Assembly (NCBI GenBank): GCA_029945495.1
Contig: JAQSCR010000549.1
Span: 1 to 9,293 of the forward strand
DNA length: 9,293 bases
Direction of reading: 5' to 3'
Source: Pseudolabrys sp.
GTDB taxonomy: Bacteria > Pseudomonadota > Alphaproteobacteria > Rhizobiales > Xanthobacteraceae
Each line of letters opens with the position of its first letter. Position 1 is the stretch's first letter. Under the pieces are notes generated by a model. The model saw nothing but the letters and a program-made list of their open reading frames with translations, searched no databases and was not told the origin of the DNA. This document shows, piece by piece, positions 1 to 5,848 of the stretch. A program made the position numbers and the translations under genes.

Positions 1-615
1 GAGATTGTCGCGCTTCTCCACCGGTGCCGGACGCTTTGCTGGATCGTCGAGCTCGGTCTTGAACACCGCCGGCGACTTCAAAGTCTTGAGGAAGGCAACG
101 ATGTCCTTGATCTCCGCGTCCGAGAAGAAGCCGTGGCTGCCCCAGGGCGGCATCACAGTCTCTGCGTTATAGACGCGAGCGTCGTAGACGTAATTGTACA
201 GCCACTCGTCCTCGCGGCCGGCATTGCCGATTTCCGACAGATCGGGCGCGACGTTGCCCGGCAGATCGGCGTTGCCGGCTTGGCCCATCACGTGACATGC
301 GAGGCACGAACCGCCGCGGGTGCGGTCGGCGACCAGCTTGGCACCATTGGCGGCGTTGCCCTCGATCGGGCCGGTGAGTTTGTGCGGTTCCTTCGGCGCC
401 GGCGCGGACGCCAGTTTGCCGAGCGTGTTGTATTTCGAATAATCGGCGGCCGGCCAGCCCGGATAGCGCTTCCACGGCCGCGCCGCGGCATCGTGGGCCG
501 TCTCAAGCGGCGCCACTTTCGTTTGCGCGCGCGCCCCCGAATCCGTACCGGCGAATACGCCCGCCACCATCAAAGCAGCGGCAGCAGCCCCGGTTGCCAG
601 AAATCTTCCACGCAT
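1..615 (-). CDS. soxX: Sulfur-oxidation cytochrome c SoxX (5' part; continues past the left edge)
   Basis: Periplasmic c-type cytochrome. As a SoxAX heterodimer it oxidatively couples thiosulfate to the SoxY cysteine. The frame is open for 205 codons and has no stop before the window edge. It starts with a Sec-type signal peptide (about residues 1-30, ending ARA-Q). One heme-binding CLACH motif lies at residues 104-108. The likely axial methionine is M155 in MPPWG, followed by the final helix of a class I cytochrome (about 166-180). The Met ligand and single heme fit SoxX rather than SoxA, which uses a cysteine persulfide ligand. A GGGGAGGA ribosome site a few bases upstream supports the ATG at 615. 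It follows soxZ by 80 bp on the same strand, so it is probably co-transcribed. At least 25 residues follow the heme domain, and their end is not visible. SoxA would be expected further left. Confidence 0.88.
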   Translation of the reverse strand, partial: MRGRFLATGAAAAALMVAGVFAGTDSGARAQTKVAPLETAHDAAARPWKRYPGWPAADYSKYNTLGKLASAPAPKEPHKLTGPIEGNAANGAKLVADRTRGGSCLACHVMGQAGNADLPGNVAPDLSEIGNAGREDEWLYNYVYDARVYNAETVMPPWGSHGFFSDAEIKDIVAFLKTLKSPAVFKTELDDPAKRPAPVEKRDNL

Positions 616-663
616 CGTCGAATCCTCCCCGAACCTCATGTCGCCTTTTTTTATATACCGCAG

Positions 664-685
664 CCCACGCGAAAACGCGCGCGGG
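664..685 (-). other. Hairpin between soxZ and soxX
   Basis: In the minus-strand transcript, CCCGCGCG and CGCGUGGG form an 8-bp stem (one G-U pair) around a 6-base loop. A shifted register of the same arms is also possible. An A-rich stretch follows instead of a U-run, so it does not look like an intrinsic terminator. It may slow RNA decay or adjust the ratio of soxYZ to soxX. That role is inference; only the fold is read from the sequence. Confidence 0.35.
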
Positions 686-695
686 AAACGGCTCG

Positions 696-1019
696 TCAGG
701 CCACGGTTATTTTTTCTTCCGCGGTCGTGACCGACCCGTCGTCATCGGTCCAGCTGAACTTGAAGGTGCCGCTTTCCTCGACCTTGGCGAAGAACTGCAT
801 ATACGGATTGGCCGCGATCGCCGGCTCGAGAGTAGCGGAGAACACCGGCTTGCCGTTGAACTCGGCCGTGAACTTGTTGATGATCTTGCGTGGGATCGTC
901 TTGCCGTCTTTGTCCTTACGCTGGCCGCTCTCCATGATGTGCGGCAGCAGCGTCTTGATCTCGACGACCTCGCCCTTCTTGGCGGTCTTGGGAACTCTGA
1001 TCTTCGGCGTTTCGGCCAT
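696..1019 (-). CDS. soxZ: Thiosulfate-oxidation carrier complex protein SoxZ
   Basis: The 107-residue protein matches SoxZ in size and sequence: an N-terminal MAETPKIRVPKTAKKGE-type strand, the central KFTAEFNGKPVF segment, and a C-terminal FKFSWTDDDG strand typical of the SoxZ immunoglobulin-like beta sandwich. SoxZ pairs with SoxY. The SoxYZ dimer carries sulfur intermediates between SoxAX, SoxB and SoxCD in the periplasm. SoxZ has no signal peptide of its own, as is normal, because it is exported in complex with SoxY by the Tat pathway. An AGGAGA ribosome site precedes the ATG. It lies 60 bp after soxY and 80 bp before soxX on the same strand, so the three probably form one transcript. Confidence 0.95.
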   Translation of the reverse strand: MAETPKIRVPKTAKKGEVVEIKTLLPHIMESGQRKDKDGKTIPRKIINKFTAEFNGKPVFSATLEPAIAANPYMQFFAKVEESGTFKFSWTDDDGSVTTAEEKITVA

Positions 1020-1079
1020 GCTCGTCTCCTGAATTTAGAAAGCGGCTCACTGCTTAATGGTTGTGCGCGCCCGGCGCGA

Positions 1080-1535
1080 TCAGCCGCCGCAGCCGCCGAT
1101 GGTGACCTTGACCAGTTTCTGCGCGGTGTAGAATTTTCCACTGCTGGTCTTGGCGACCACGACGATGTTCTGGGTGGTGGCGAGCCTGATGCGGGTGGAG
1201 GCTTCGGCTTTGCCCGACATCGGCGTGAAGTGGAAGGTCCCGACGCCCGGGTTCGGATTGCCTTCGGCGACCACCAGCACATCGCTGACGTAATCGGCGT
1301 CGGTCATCGGCGCATCGACCGAAATCGACAGCGGCACGGTGTTGCCGTTCTCGGCAATCTCCGGCAACTCGATGGTAATCTTGCCCTTTTCAGGCACGGC
1401 GCCGCCGGTGAACTTTGCGATGTCAGCGCCGGCTGCCTGCGGCGTGGCCCACGCGCCGCCCCTCCAGCCGACCAAAGTGACGGCAGCGGTTCCAGCGCCG
1501 AGCGCCAATGCTGCGCGACGGGACAATTGTCGCAT
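1080..1535 (-). CDS. soxY: Thiosulfate-oxidation carrier protein SoxY
   Basis: SoxY is the sulfur-carrying subunit of SoxYZ. The 151-residue product ends in GGCGG, the diagnostic swinging arm on which C149 is conjugated to thiosulfate. The N-terminus (MRQLSRRAALALGAG) has a twin-arginine motif and hydrophobic stretch, so the protein should leave by the Tat pathway carrying SoxZ along. The start at 1535 is chosen because the Tat motif follows it directly and GGGAGGAAG sits just upstream. An in-frame ATG 11 codons earlier (1568) would bury the signal peptide and has no comparable ribosome site. It is the first gene of soxYZX and has its own predicted promoter and operator at 1617-1644, although soxW lies upstream on the same strand. 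Confidence 0.95.
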   Translation of the reverse strand: MRQLSRRAALALGAGTAAVTLVGWRGGAWATPQAAGADIAKFTGGAVPEKGKITIELPEIAENGNTVPLSISVDAPMTDADYVSDVLVVAEGNPNPGVGTFHFTPMSGKAEASTRIRLATTQNIVVVAKTSSGKFYTAQKLVKVTIGGCGG

Positions 1536-1616
1536 CGATACTTCCTCCCGAAAAACGTATGGGGCCAAATCGAGCCCCTTCCTTGACGACCATAACCATG
1601 GCGGCGATTAGGTCAA

Positions 1617-1644
1617 ATCATATTCACAAAAAAGAATATGGCAA
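1617..1644 (-). promoter_or_regulatory. Predicted sigma70-type promoter for soxYZX
   Basis: Read on the minus strand, TTGCCA (-35, plus positions 1639-1644) and TATGAT (-10, 1617-1622) are 16 bp apart. Each matches the consensus at 5 of 6 bases. Transcription would start near 1610 and leave a leader of about 75 bases before soxY. The spacer holds the core of the inverted repeat 1619-1640, so a bound repressor would block polymerase. The promoter is inferred from sequence alone. Confidence 0.5.
1619..1640. promoter_or_regulatory. Operator for the ArsR-family SoxR (site 1, perfect palindrome)
   Basis: CATATTC and GAATATG form a perfect 7-bp inverted repeat around 8 A-rich bases. The core ATTC-N8-GAAT is the pattern known for SqrR/YgaV-type persulfide-responsive ArsR repressors, and such a repressor is encoded at 5849-6193. 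The site overlaps the predicted soxY promoter. Two related sites occur at 2312-2333 and 5261-5282. Binding by the local SoxR is inferred. Confidence 0.65.
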
Positions 1645-1673
1645 TGTATTTGCGTCCACAAGGCGTTGCCGCG

Positions 1674-2249
1674 TCAGCTCGGCAGGGCTTTGACAAAATC
1701 GCGGAAGCTTTTGTCCCGATAGGCTTTTTCCCGCACGTAGCGAAACATTGCGAGGAAATCCTCGGGCCGCAAATAGCCCGGCGCCCGCGCCACTTCCCGC
1801 TTCTGCGGCGGCGCGTTCTTCAGCGGCGCGGCACGTTCGGCGAAGAACTGGAAAGTCGGCGTGAATCGCACGCCGTACTTCGCCGCCATGTCCTTTTCCG
1901 ACAGTTTGGCGCCATCGAAATCGGTGACAATGCGCGAGCCTATGATGTTGAGTTGAAGCACCTCGAAATTGGCCTTGATGTAGGCGGAAATTTCCGGCTG
2001 CGCGAAATTGACGAAATGAGTTTCCTTGCAATAAGGGCAGCCCTTCAGCTCCCACATGACGACAAAGCGTTTGCCGGCCTTGTGGGCGTCCTCGAGGTCC
2101 TCGGCGAGATCGAGGAAGCTTTCCAGAAACCAGGATTGTCTGTAGAGCCCGTCATCGGTCAGCACCGGCTCTTCGGCGCGCGCCGGCGCCGCGCCGAGAA
2201 CGGCGCTCGCCACAGTTCCCAGCAAGAGTTGTCGCCGTGATAGGGTCAT
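1674..2249 (-). CDS. soxW: Periplasmic thioredoxin-fold protein, SoxW-like
   Basis: The 191-residue protein has a thioredoxin-like active site CPYC (residues 71-74) after a WELKG strand, and a cis-proline turn at T130-P131. It has a twin-arginine-type signal (LSRRQLLLG, cleavage after ARA near residue 25). In sox loci SoxW is the periplasmic dithiol protein reduced by the CcdA-type SoxV. Here it sits just upstream of soxYZX and in the same locus as soxV. The ATG at 2249 is preferred because it places the signal at the very N-terminus. A GTG at 2273 would add eight polar residues. Neither start has a strong Shine-Dalgarno sequence. CPYC is more glutaredoxin-like than the classical CGPC, and the C-terminal ~40 residues are long and basic. 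A role limited to Sox proteins is inferred. Confidence 0.8.
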   Translation of the reverse strand: MTLSRRQLLLGTVASAVLGAAPARAEEPVLTDDGLYRQSWFLESFLDLAEDLEDAHKAGKRFVVMWELKGCPYCKETHFVNFAQPEISAYIKANFEVLQLNIIGSRIVTDFDGAKLSEKDMAAKYGVRFTPTFQFFAERAAPLKNAPPQKREVARAPGYLRPEDFLAMFRYVREKAYRDKSFRDFVKALPS

Positions 2250-2280
2250 CTTTGTTCGCTTTGTCCGCTGCACAATGGAC

Positions 2281-2301
2281 CGGCGAGAACCGGACTCGCC
2301 G
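2281..2301. other. Short inverted repeat in the soxW leader
   Basis: CGGCGAG and CTCGCCG pair perfectly over 7 bp around a 7-base loop. The repeat lies between soxW and the operator-like site at 2312-2333, so it would fall in the soxW 5' leader if transcription starts near that site. No U-run follows on either strand. Its role is unknown. Confidence 0.25.
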
Positions 2302-2311
2302 CCGCGTCTGT

Positions 2312-2333
2312 TATATTCATAATCGTTTATATC
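2312..2333. promoter_or_regulatory. Operator-like site for SoxR (site 2, degenerate)
   Basis: The site reads TATATTC-N8-TTATATC. The left half matches site 1 except for its first base. The right half keeps the outer ATAT but lacks the inner GA. The ATAT-N12-ATAT spacing is identical to sites 1 and 3. It lies in the 110-bp divergent region between soxW (-) and the unknown secreted protein (+), which is otherwise GC-rich, so one site could control both genes. Confidence 0.45.
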
Positions 2334-2359
2334 TTCATCTCACAGGGCGGTGAACAGAC

Positions 2360-3091
2360 ATGCTGGTCAGTGTTGCGCGCATCGCAGTCGTCGCACTCGC
2401 TCTGCTGGCAGGCCCGCGCCTGGCCGCCGCCGGCGACCTGGCGGACTTCAACGCGACGGTGGAAAAGGCGGCCGCGCATAGCCGCGTCGCGATCGGCTAT
2501 CTGCGCACCGGCAATACCGACCTCGCCTCGCTCGAACTCGATCGCTTGCGCGATGCCTGGCGTGCGCTCAACGGCCGCTTTGCCGGCAAGCCACCGGATG
2601 CGTTCGACGGCAACCCGCTTTACGGCACCGCCATCGTCAACATCAGCGCGCGCCTGGTCGCCGCCGATATGATGCTCAAGTCCGGCCGCACGGAGGCCGC
2701 CAGCCAGTCGCTGACCGCCATTCGCGGCGATCTCTACGACCTGCGCAAGGCAAGCGGCATCGTCGTGCTGGCCGACTGCGTGCGCGACGCCAATGCCGCA
2801 GCTGACGCACTAATGGTCTATAATGACGCAGCGCTCGACTGGAGCAAACCCCAGGTCCGCTTCGGCATCGCCAACAAGGCGTCGATCTACGGCTACGTGC
2901 TCGACCGTTGCGACAGCATCGCCGGCGCGACCGTGCACAACAGTCCGGAATTTCGCCGGCTGGTCGATGGCGCCAAGGCTGGCCTCGACCTGATCCCGGG
3001 CGCGATTACGACCCGCGACACCAATCTGCTGCACCGCATCCTGATCGAATTGCGCTCGTTCGATAATTTGCTGGCGTTTCGCTTCGGCTAG
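2360..3091 (+). CDS. Secreted helical protein of unknown function, divergent from soxW
   Basis: I do not recognise a named family. The 243-residue product starts with a clear Sec signal peptide (about residues 1-24, ending LAAA-G). The rest is predicted to be mainly amphipathic helix with many Ala, Leu, Asp and Arg residues, and has no membrane span after the signal. There are two cysteines in the mature part, C140 and C184, which could form a disulfide. There is no CxxCH heme motif and no CxxC redox motif. The gene faces away from soxW across a 110-bp region that carries an operator-like site shared with two other sox control regions, so co-regulation with sox is likely. The ATG at 2360 has only a weak ribosome site (AGGGCGG). 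The gene is real by signal peptide, codon use and placement. Its function is open: a periplasmic carrier, chaperone or binding protein of the sulfur pathway is possible. Confidence 0.8.
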   Translation: MLVSVARIAVVALALLAGPRLAAAGDLADFNATVEKAAAHSRVAIGYLRTGNTDLASLELDRLRDAWRALNGRFAGKPPDAFDGNPLYGTAIVNISARLVAADMMLKSGRTEAASQSLTAIRGDLYDLRKASGIVVLADCVRDANAAADALMVYNDAALDWSKPQVRFGIANKASIYGYVLDRCDSIAGATVHNSPEFRRLVDGAKAGLDLIPGAITTRDTNLLHRILIELRSFDNLLAFRFG

Positions 3092-3186
3092 ATCCCGTCC
3101 CCGCGGCGGTTCTGGTTGCGCCGCAGCAAGCAGCGACCTCATCCCCGACTTGAATGGGGCTATTTATTCGCGCGCTTTGGCGTAAA

Positions 3187-3207
3187 GTTGGCGCGTGGGG
3201 CGCCGAC
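3187..3207. other. Hairpin in the spacer before the TRAP gene
   Basis: GTTGGCGC and GCGCCGAC pair over 8 bp (one G-U) around a 5-base loop. It lies about 100 bp past the stop of the unknown secreted protein. No T-run follows, so termination is uncertain. The rest of 3092-3243 shows no gene or convincing promoter. Confidence 0.25.
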
Positions 3208-3243
3208 AACGGAAGGCGAATACGACATATAAAACGACGATAA

Positions 3244-3313
3244 GAACACTTGAAACAAGAACACTTGAAACAAGAACACGTCGAACAAAAGCACGTCGCA
3301 TAAAAACACTTGG
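3244..3313. repeat. 15-bp tandem repeat array upstream of the TRAP solute-binding gene
   Basis: The unit GAACACTTGAAACAA occurs twice identically (3244-3258, 3259-3273). It is followed by two degenerate copies in the same 15-bp register (3274-3288, 3289-3303) and a partial one (3304-3313). The array is A-rich in an otherwise GC-rich region and ends 43 bp before the ATG at 3357. Evenly spaced copies (about 1.4 helical turns) could bind a regulator cooperatively, or the array may be simple slippage. Because 15 is a multiple of 3, the open frame upstream of the gene reads as a TLETR repeat, but I do not think it is translated. Confidence 0.75.
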
Positions 3314-3356
3314 ATTCTCCTCCGGCCGGCGCACCGACCAACAGAGGGGAAATGCC

Positions 3357-4445
3357 ATGAAGCGTCGTCAATTTTTACAAGCTGCGGGCGTGGGGCTCGC
3401 CGCATCTGCCGTTGCCGCGCCGGCCATTGCGCAGTCATCGCCTGAAATCAAATGGCGAATGACGGCCAGTTGGCCGAAATCGCTCGATACCCTGTACGGC
3501 GGCTGCGAATATTTCGCCAAGCGGGTCGGTGAAATCACCGACAACAAGTTCCAGATTCAGACTTTCGCCGCCGGCGAAATCGTTCCCGGTCTGCAAGTGC
3601 TCGACGCCGTTCAGAACGGCACCGTCGAGATGGGCAACACCGCGCTCTATTATTACTTCGGCAAAAACCCGGCCTTCACCTTCGGAACGGCGCTGCCGTT
3701 CGGGTTGAATGCGCGGCAGATGATTTCCTGGGTGCGTTTCGGCGGCGGCGAGGAGTTGCTCAACGGGCTACTCAAGGATTTCAACTGCATCGGCTTTGCC
3801 GCTGGCAATACCGGTGCGCAAATGGGCGGCTGGTTCCGCAAGGAAATCAAAACCGTCGATGACCTCAAAGGCCTGAAATTCCGCGTCGGCGGTTTCGCCG
3901 GCACGATTTTGCAAAAGCTCGGCACCGTGCCGCAGCAGCTCGCCGCCGGCGACATCTATCCGGCGCTCGAGAAAGGCACGATCGACGCCGCCGAATGGGT
4001 CGGGCCTTACGACGACGAGAAGCTCGGCTTCGTCAAGGTCGCCAAGCACTACTACTATCCGGGCTGGTGGGAAGGCTGCGGCCAGGCCCACAACATCATG
4101 AACATCCCTAAATGGAACGAACTGCCGAAGGCCTATCAGGCGGCCCTCATCACGGCGTCGAACGATGCCTGGGTCTGGACGCTGGCGAAATACGACTACG
4201 TCAATCCGCCGGCGCTGAAGCGGCTGGTGTCGAACGGCGCGATTCTGAGCGCCTTCCCGCAGCCGGTCCTGGAAGCCTGCTACAAGGCCGCCACCGAGAT
4301 CTACGACGAACTGTCCAAGACCAATCCGCACTTCAAGAAGCTGTATGAGAGCCTGGTGCCCTATCGCAACGACGCCTATGCGTGGCTACAGGTCGCCGAA
4401 ATCGGCTTCGACAGCTTCCAAATCCGCATGCGCGCGCGCAGCTGA
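3357..4445 (+). CDS. TRAP transporter solute-binding protein, DctP/TakP family
   Basis: The 362-residue protein is a periplasmic ligand-binding subunit of a TRAP transporter. It starts with a Tat-type signal (KRRQFLQAAGVG, cleavage near AIAQ at 23-26). The DctP fold is seen in IKWRMTASWP (31-40), the KGLKFRVGG strand with R176, the arginine that typically holds the ligand carboxylate, and the hinge region AAEWVGPYDDEKLGF (211-225). E213-W214 and Q155 resemble the metal and ligand residues of the 2-oxo-acid binder TakP, and GWWEG (236-240) is also typical of that branch. A 2-oxo-acid or similar carboxylate ligand is therefore likely but not proven. The ATG at 3357 follows AGAGGGG. The frame stays open back to 3195, but that would put 54 basic residues before the signal. 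No DctQ or DctM membrane subunit gene follows: the gene ends at a terminator and the next gene is on the other strand. Confidence 0.92.
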   Translation: MKRRQFLQAAGVGLAASAVAAPAIAQSSPEIKWRMTASWPKSLDTLYGGCEYFAKRVGEITDNKFQIQTFAAGEIVPGLQVLDAVQNGTVEMGNTALYYYFGKNPAFTFGTALPFGLNARQMISWVRFGGGEELLNGLLKDFNCIGFAAGNTGAQMGGWFRKEIKTVDDLKGLKFRVGGFAGTILQKLGTVPQQLAAGDIYPALEKGTIDAAEWVGPYDDEKLGFVKVAKHYYYPGWWEGCGQAHNIMNIPKWNELPKAYQAALITASNDAWVWTLAKYDYVNPPALKRLVSNGAILSAFPQPVLEACYKAATEIYDELSKTNPHFKKLYESLVPYRNDAYAWLQVAEIGFDSFQIRMRARS

Positions 4446-4464
4446 TCGGACGCTTCGTTACGAG

Positions 4465-4497
4465 CGGCCCCGCGGCCTCACGGCTGCGGGGCCGTTT
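4465..4497 (+). terminator. Rho-independent terminator after the TRAP gene
   Basis: A 13-bp stem (4465-4477 with 4482-4494, one G-U pair) with a 4-base loop is followed by TTT and a second TTT shortly after. It begins 20 bp after the TRAP stop codon and lies between that gene and the convergent soxV. The complementary strand has no matching U-run, so it probably acts mainly on plus-strand transcripts. Confidence 0.8.
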
Positions 4498-4505
4498 CAC
4501 GTTTC

Positions 4506-5240
4506 TCAGCCGAGCCTGCCAAGCGCCGGAAAAGTCTCGATCAGCCAGAATGCGATGGCCGGCATCTGGCCGGTGAATATCAAAACGCCGGCGACAATCA
4601 GGAACACGCCCATCGCCTTTTCGATTCGACCAAGCTGCGGACGAAAGCGCGCACTCCAGCGCATGAACGCGCCGGCAAAACCGGCGGCGACCAGGAACGG
4701 CACGCCGATGCCGAGCGAATAGACCAGCAACAGCCACGCGCCCTCACCGGCGCTGTCCGACGCGCCGGCCATCAGCAGGATCGCCGTCAGCACCGGCCCA
4801 ACGCAGGGGCTCCAGCCGAATCCGAACGCCAGCCCGATGACATAAGCGCCGGCAAGCCCGCCCGGTTTTTGCGCGACGCCGACGCGTGCGGTCCGGTCGA
4901 GCAAGGCAATGCGGAAGACGCCGAGGAAGTGCAGTCCCATGACGATGATCAAAATGCCGGCGGCGTAACCGAGATAGCCGAGATAGGCGCCCACCGCCTG
5001 GCCGATAAACGAGGCCGTTGCGCCGAGCGCCACGAACACGGTCGAAAAGCCGGCGACAAAACCCAGCGCCGCCGGCAGCACGCGCCACCGCGCCGCGGCA
5101 CCCTCGTCGTCGCGCAGTTCCGCGATCGAAACTCCGCCCATATAAGCCAGGTAAGGCGGCACCAGCGGCAGCACACAGGGCGACACGAAGGACAGCACGC
5201 CCGCGACAAAGGCGCCGCCGGCCGAAACATCGAGACTCAT
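4506..5240 (-). CDS. soxV: CcdA-type thiol-disulfide transporter SoxV
   Basis: The 244-residue inner-membrane protein has about six membrane helices and the two CcdA signatures: SFVSPCVLPLVPPYL (C22 in helix 1) and GFGWSPCVGP (C146 in helix 4). These two cysteines pass electrons from cytoplasmic thioredoxin to periplasmic thioredoxin-like proteins. CcdA members in sox loci are called SoxV and feed SoxW/SoxS, which keep SoxYZ reduced and active. Members elsewhere serve cytochrome c maturation. The neighbours soxS and soxR, diverging from it across 119 bp, support the SoxV assignment, although a shared role in heme attachment to SoxX is also possible. A GAGGAG ribosome site precedes the ATG at 5240. 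Confidence 0.9.
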   Translation of the reverse strand: MSLDVSAGGAFVAGVLSFVSPCVLPLVPPYLAYMGGVSIAELRDDEGAAARWRVLPAALGFVAGFSTVFVALGATASFIGQAVGAYLGYLGYAAGILIIVMGLHFLGVFRIALLDRTARVGVAQKPGGLAGAYVIGLAFGFGWSPCVGPVLTAILLMAGASDSAGEGAWLLLVYSLGIGVPFLVAAGFAGAFMRWSARFRPQLGRIEKAMGVFLIVAGVLIFTGQMPAIAFWLIETFPALGRLG

Positions 5241-5260
5241 CGCTGGCGGCTCCTCATCGA

Positions 5261-5282
5261 CATATTCGTTATTAATGATATA
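5261..5282. promoter_or_regulatory. Operator-like site for SoxR (site 3)
   Basis: The site reads CATATTC-N8-TGATATA. The left half is identical to site 1, and the right half keeps ATAT at the same 12-bp distance. It lies in the soxV/soxS divergent region, 20 bp upstream of the soxV ATG and about 80 bp upstream of soxS. That position suits repression of soxV and autoregulation of soxS-soxR. The region is AT-rich with several -10-like hexamers, but no single promoter stands out. Confidence 0.5.
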
Positions 5283-5359
5283 TAGGATGACGCAATAAGG
5301 CGCCTTTGTTTATCCACCGAATACGCCAGAGAACAAACTTGCCGCGTCCGTCGCTATTG

Positions 5360-5827
5360 ATGAAATTTTTGACCCGTGCCGCCCTGCTCGGCGGGATGTT
5401 TATCGCGTGGCCGGCCGTTTCGGCCCGTGCCGCCGAACTGGTGATGTTCGAACAGGCCGGCTGCGTCTGGTGCGCCGCTTTCGATCGGGAGATCGCGCCG
5501 GTCTATGGTAAGACCGATGAAGGCCGCCGCGCGCCGTTGCGGCGCGTCGACATAGACCGGGCGCTGCCTCCCGACTTGGGCTTTATTCAGGGCGAGCGGT
5601 TGACGCCACTGTTCGTGCTGGTCGACAAGGGTCGCGAGATTGGCCGCATTCGCGGCTATCCGGGCGACGATCATTTCTGGGGGCTGCTGGGCGTGCTGGT
5701 CAAGAAGCTCGACGCGGCCGCGGCCGTTGAAGAGCACTCGCGATTGTTCGATAATCAACAGATCATCTCGGTTGAACGCCCGCGTGCTTCAGCAGACCTT
5801 TTTGACCCGGCTTTCGAGCCGGTGTGA
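5360..5827 (+). CDS. soxS: Periplasmic thioredoxin-like protein SoxS
   Basis: The 155-residue protein has a Sec signal peptide (about 1-24, ending ARA-A), a short thioredoxin fold with active site CVWC (C35, C38) directly after the first strand (ELVMFEQAG), and a cis-proline at T82-P83. Size, early active site and the GxxxRIRGYPG segment fit SoxS, which reactivates oxidised SoxYZ in sulfur oxidisers. The order soxS then soxR, with soxV alongside, matches the regulatory end of known sox loci. The ATG at 5360 is chosen because the signal peptide starts there; it has no clear Shine-Dalgarno sequence. A TTG at 5306 would add 18 polar residues. The last ~20 residues (after VEEHSRLFDN) look unstructured. 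It ends 21 bp before soxR. Confidence 0.85.
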   Translation: MKFLTRAALLGGMFIAWPAVSARAAELVMFEQAGCVWCAAFDREIAPVYGKTDEGRRAPLRRVDIDRALPPDLGFIQGERLTPLFVLVDKGREIGRIRGYPGDDHFWGLLGVLVKKLDAAAAVEEHSRLFDNQQIISVERPRASADLFDPAFEPV

Positions 5828-5848
5828 GAGCGACTATTTGGTGTCCCG

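Noticed and set aside
1..615. SoxA rather than SoxX
   Set aside because: There is a single heme with a methionine ligand candidate (MPPWG) and none of the SoxA-specific segments.
133..1586. Long plus-strand open frames opposite soxX, soxZ and soxY
   Set aside because: They are antisense shadows of well-recognised sox genes, with Arg/Pro-rich translations typical of GC-rich off-frames and no motif of their own.
2250..2273. GTG start for soxW eight codons upstream
   Set aside because: It has no ribosome site and would move the twin-arginine motif inward; the ATG at 2249 is more natural.
3250..3270. TTGAAA hexamers in the tandem repeat as -35 elements
   Set aside because: No acceptable -10 lies 16-18 bp downstream of either copy.
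3244..3313. CRISPR-like array
   Set aside because: The repeats are directly adjacent 15-mers without spacers, and no cas genes are present.
3195..3356. N-terminal extension of the TRAP protein with TLETR repeats
   Set aside because: The signal peptide begins at the ATG at 3357 with a good ribosome site. The extension is only the 15-bp DNA repeat happening to stay open.
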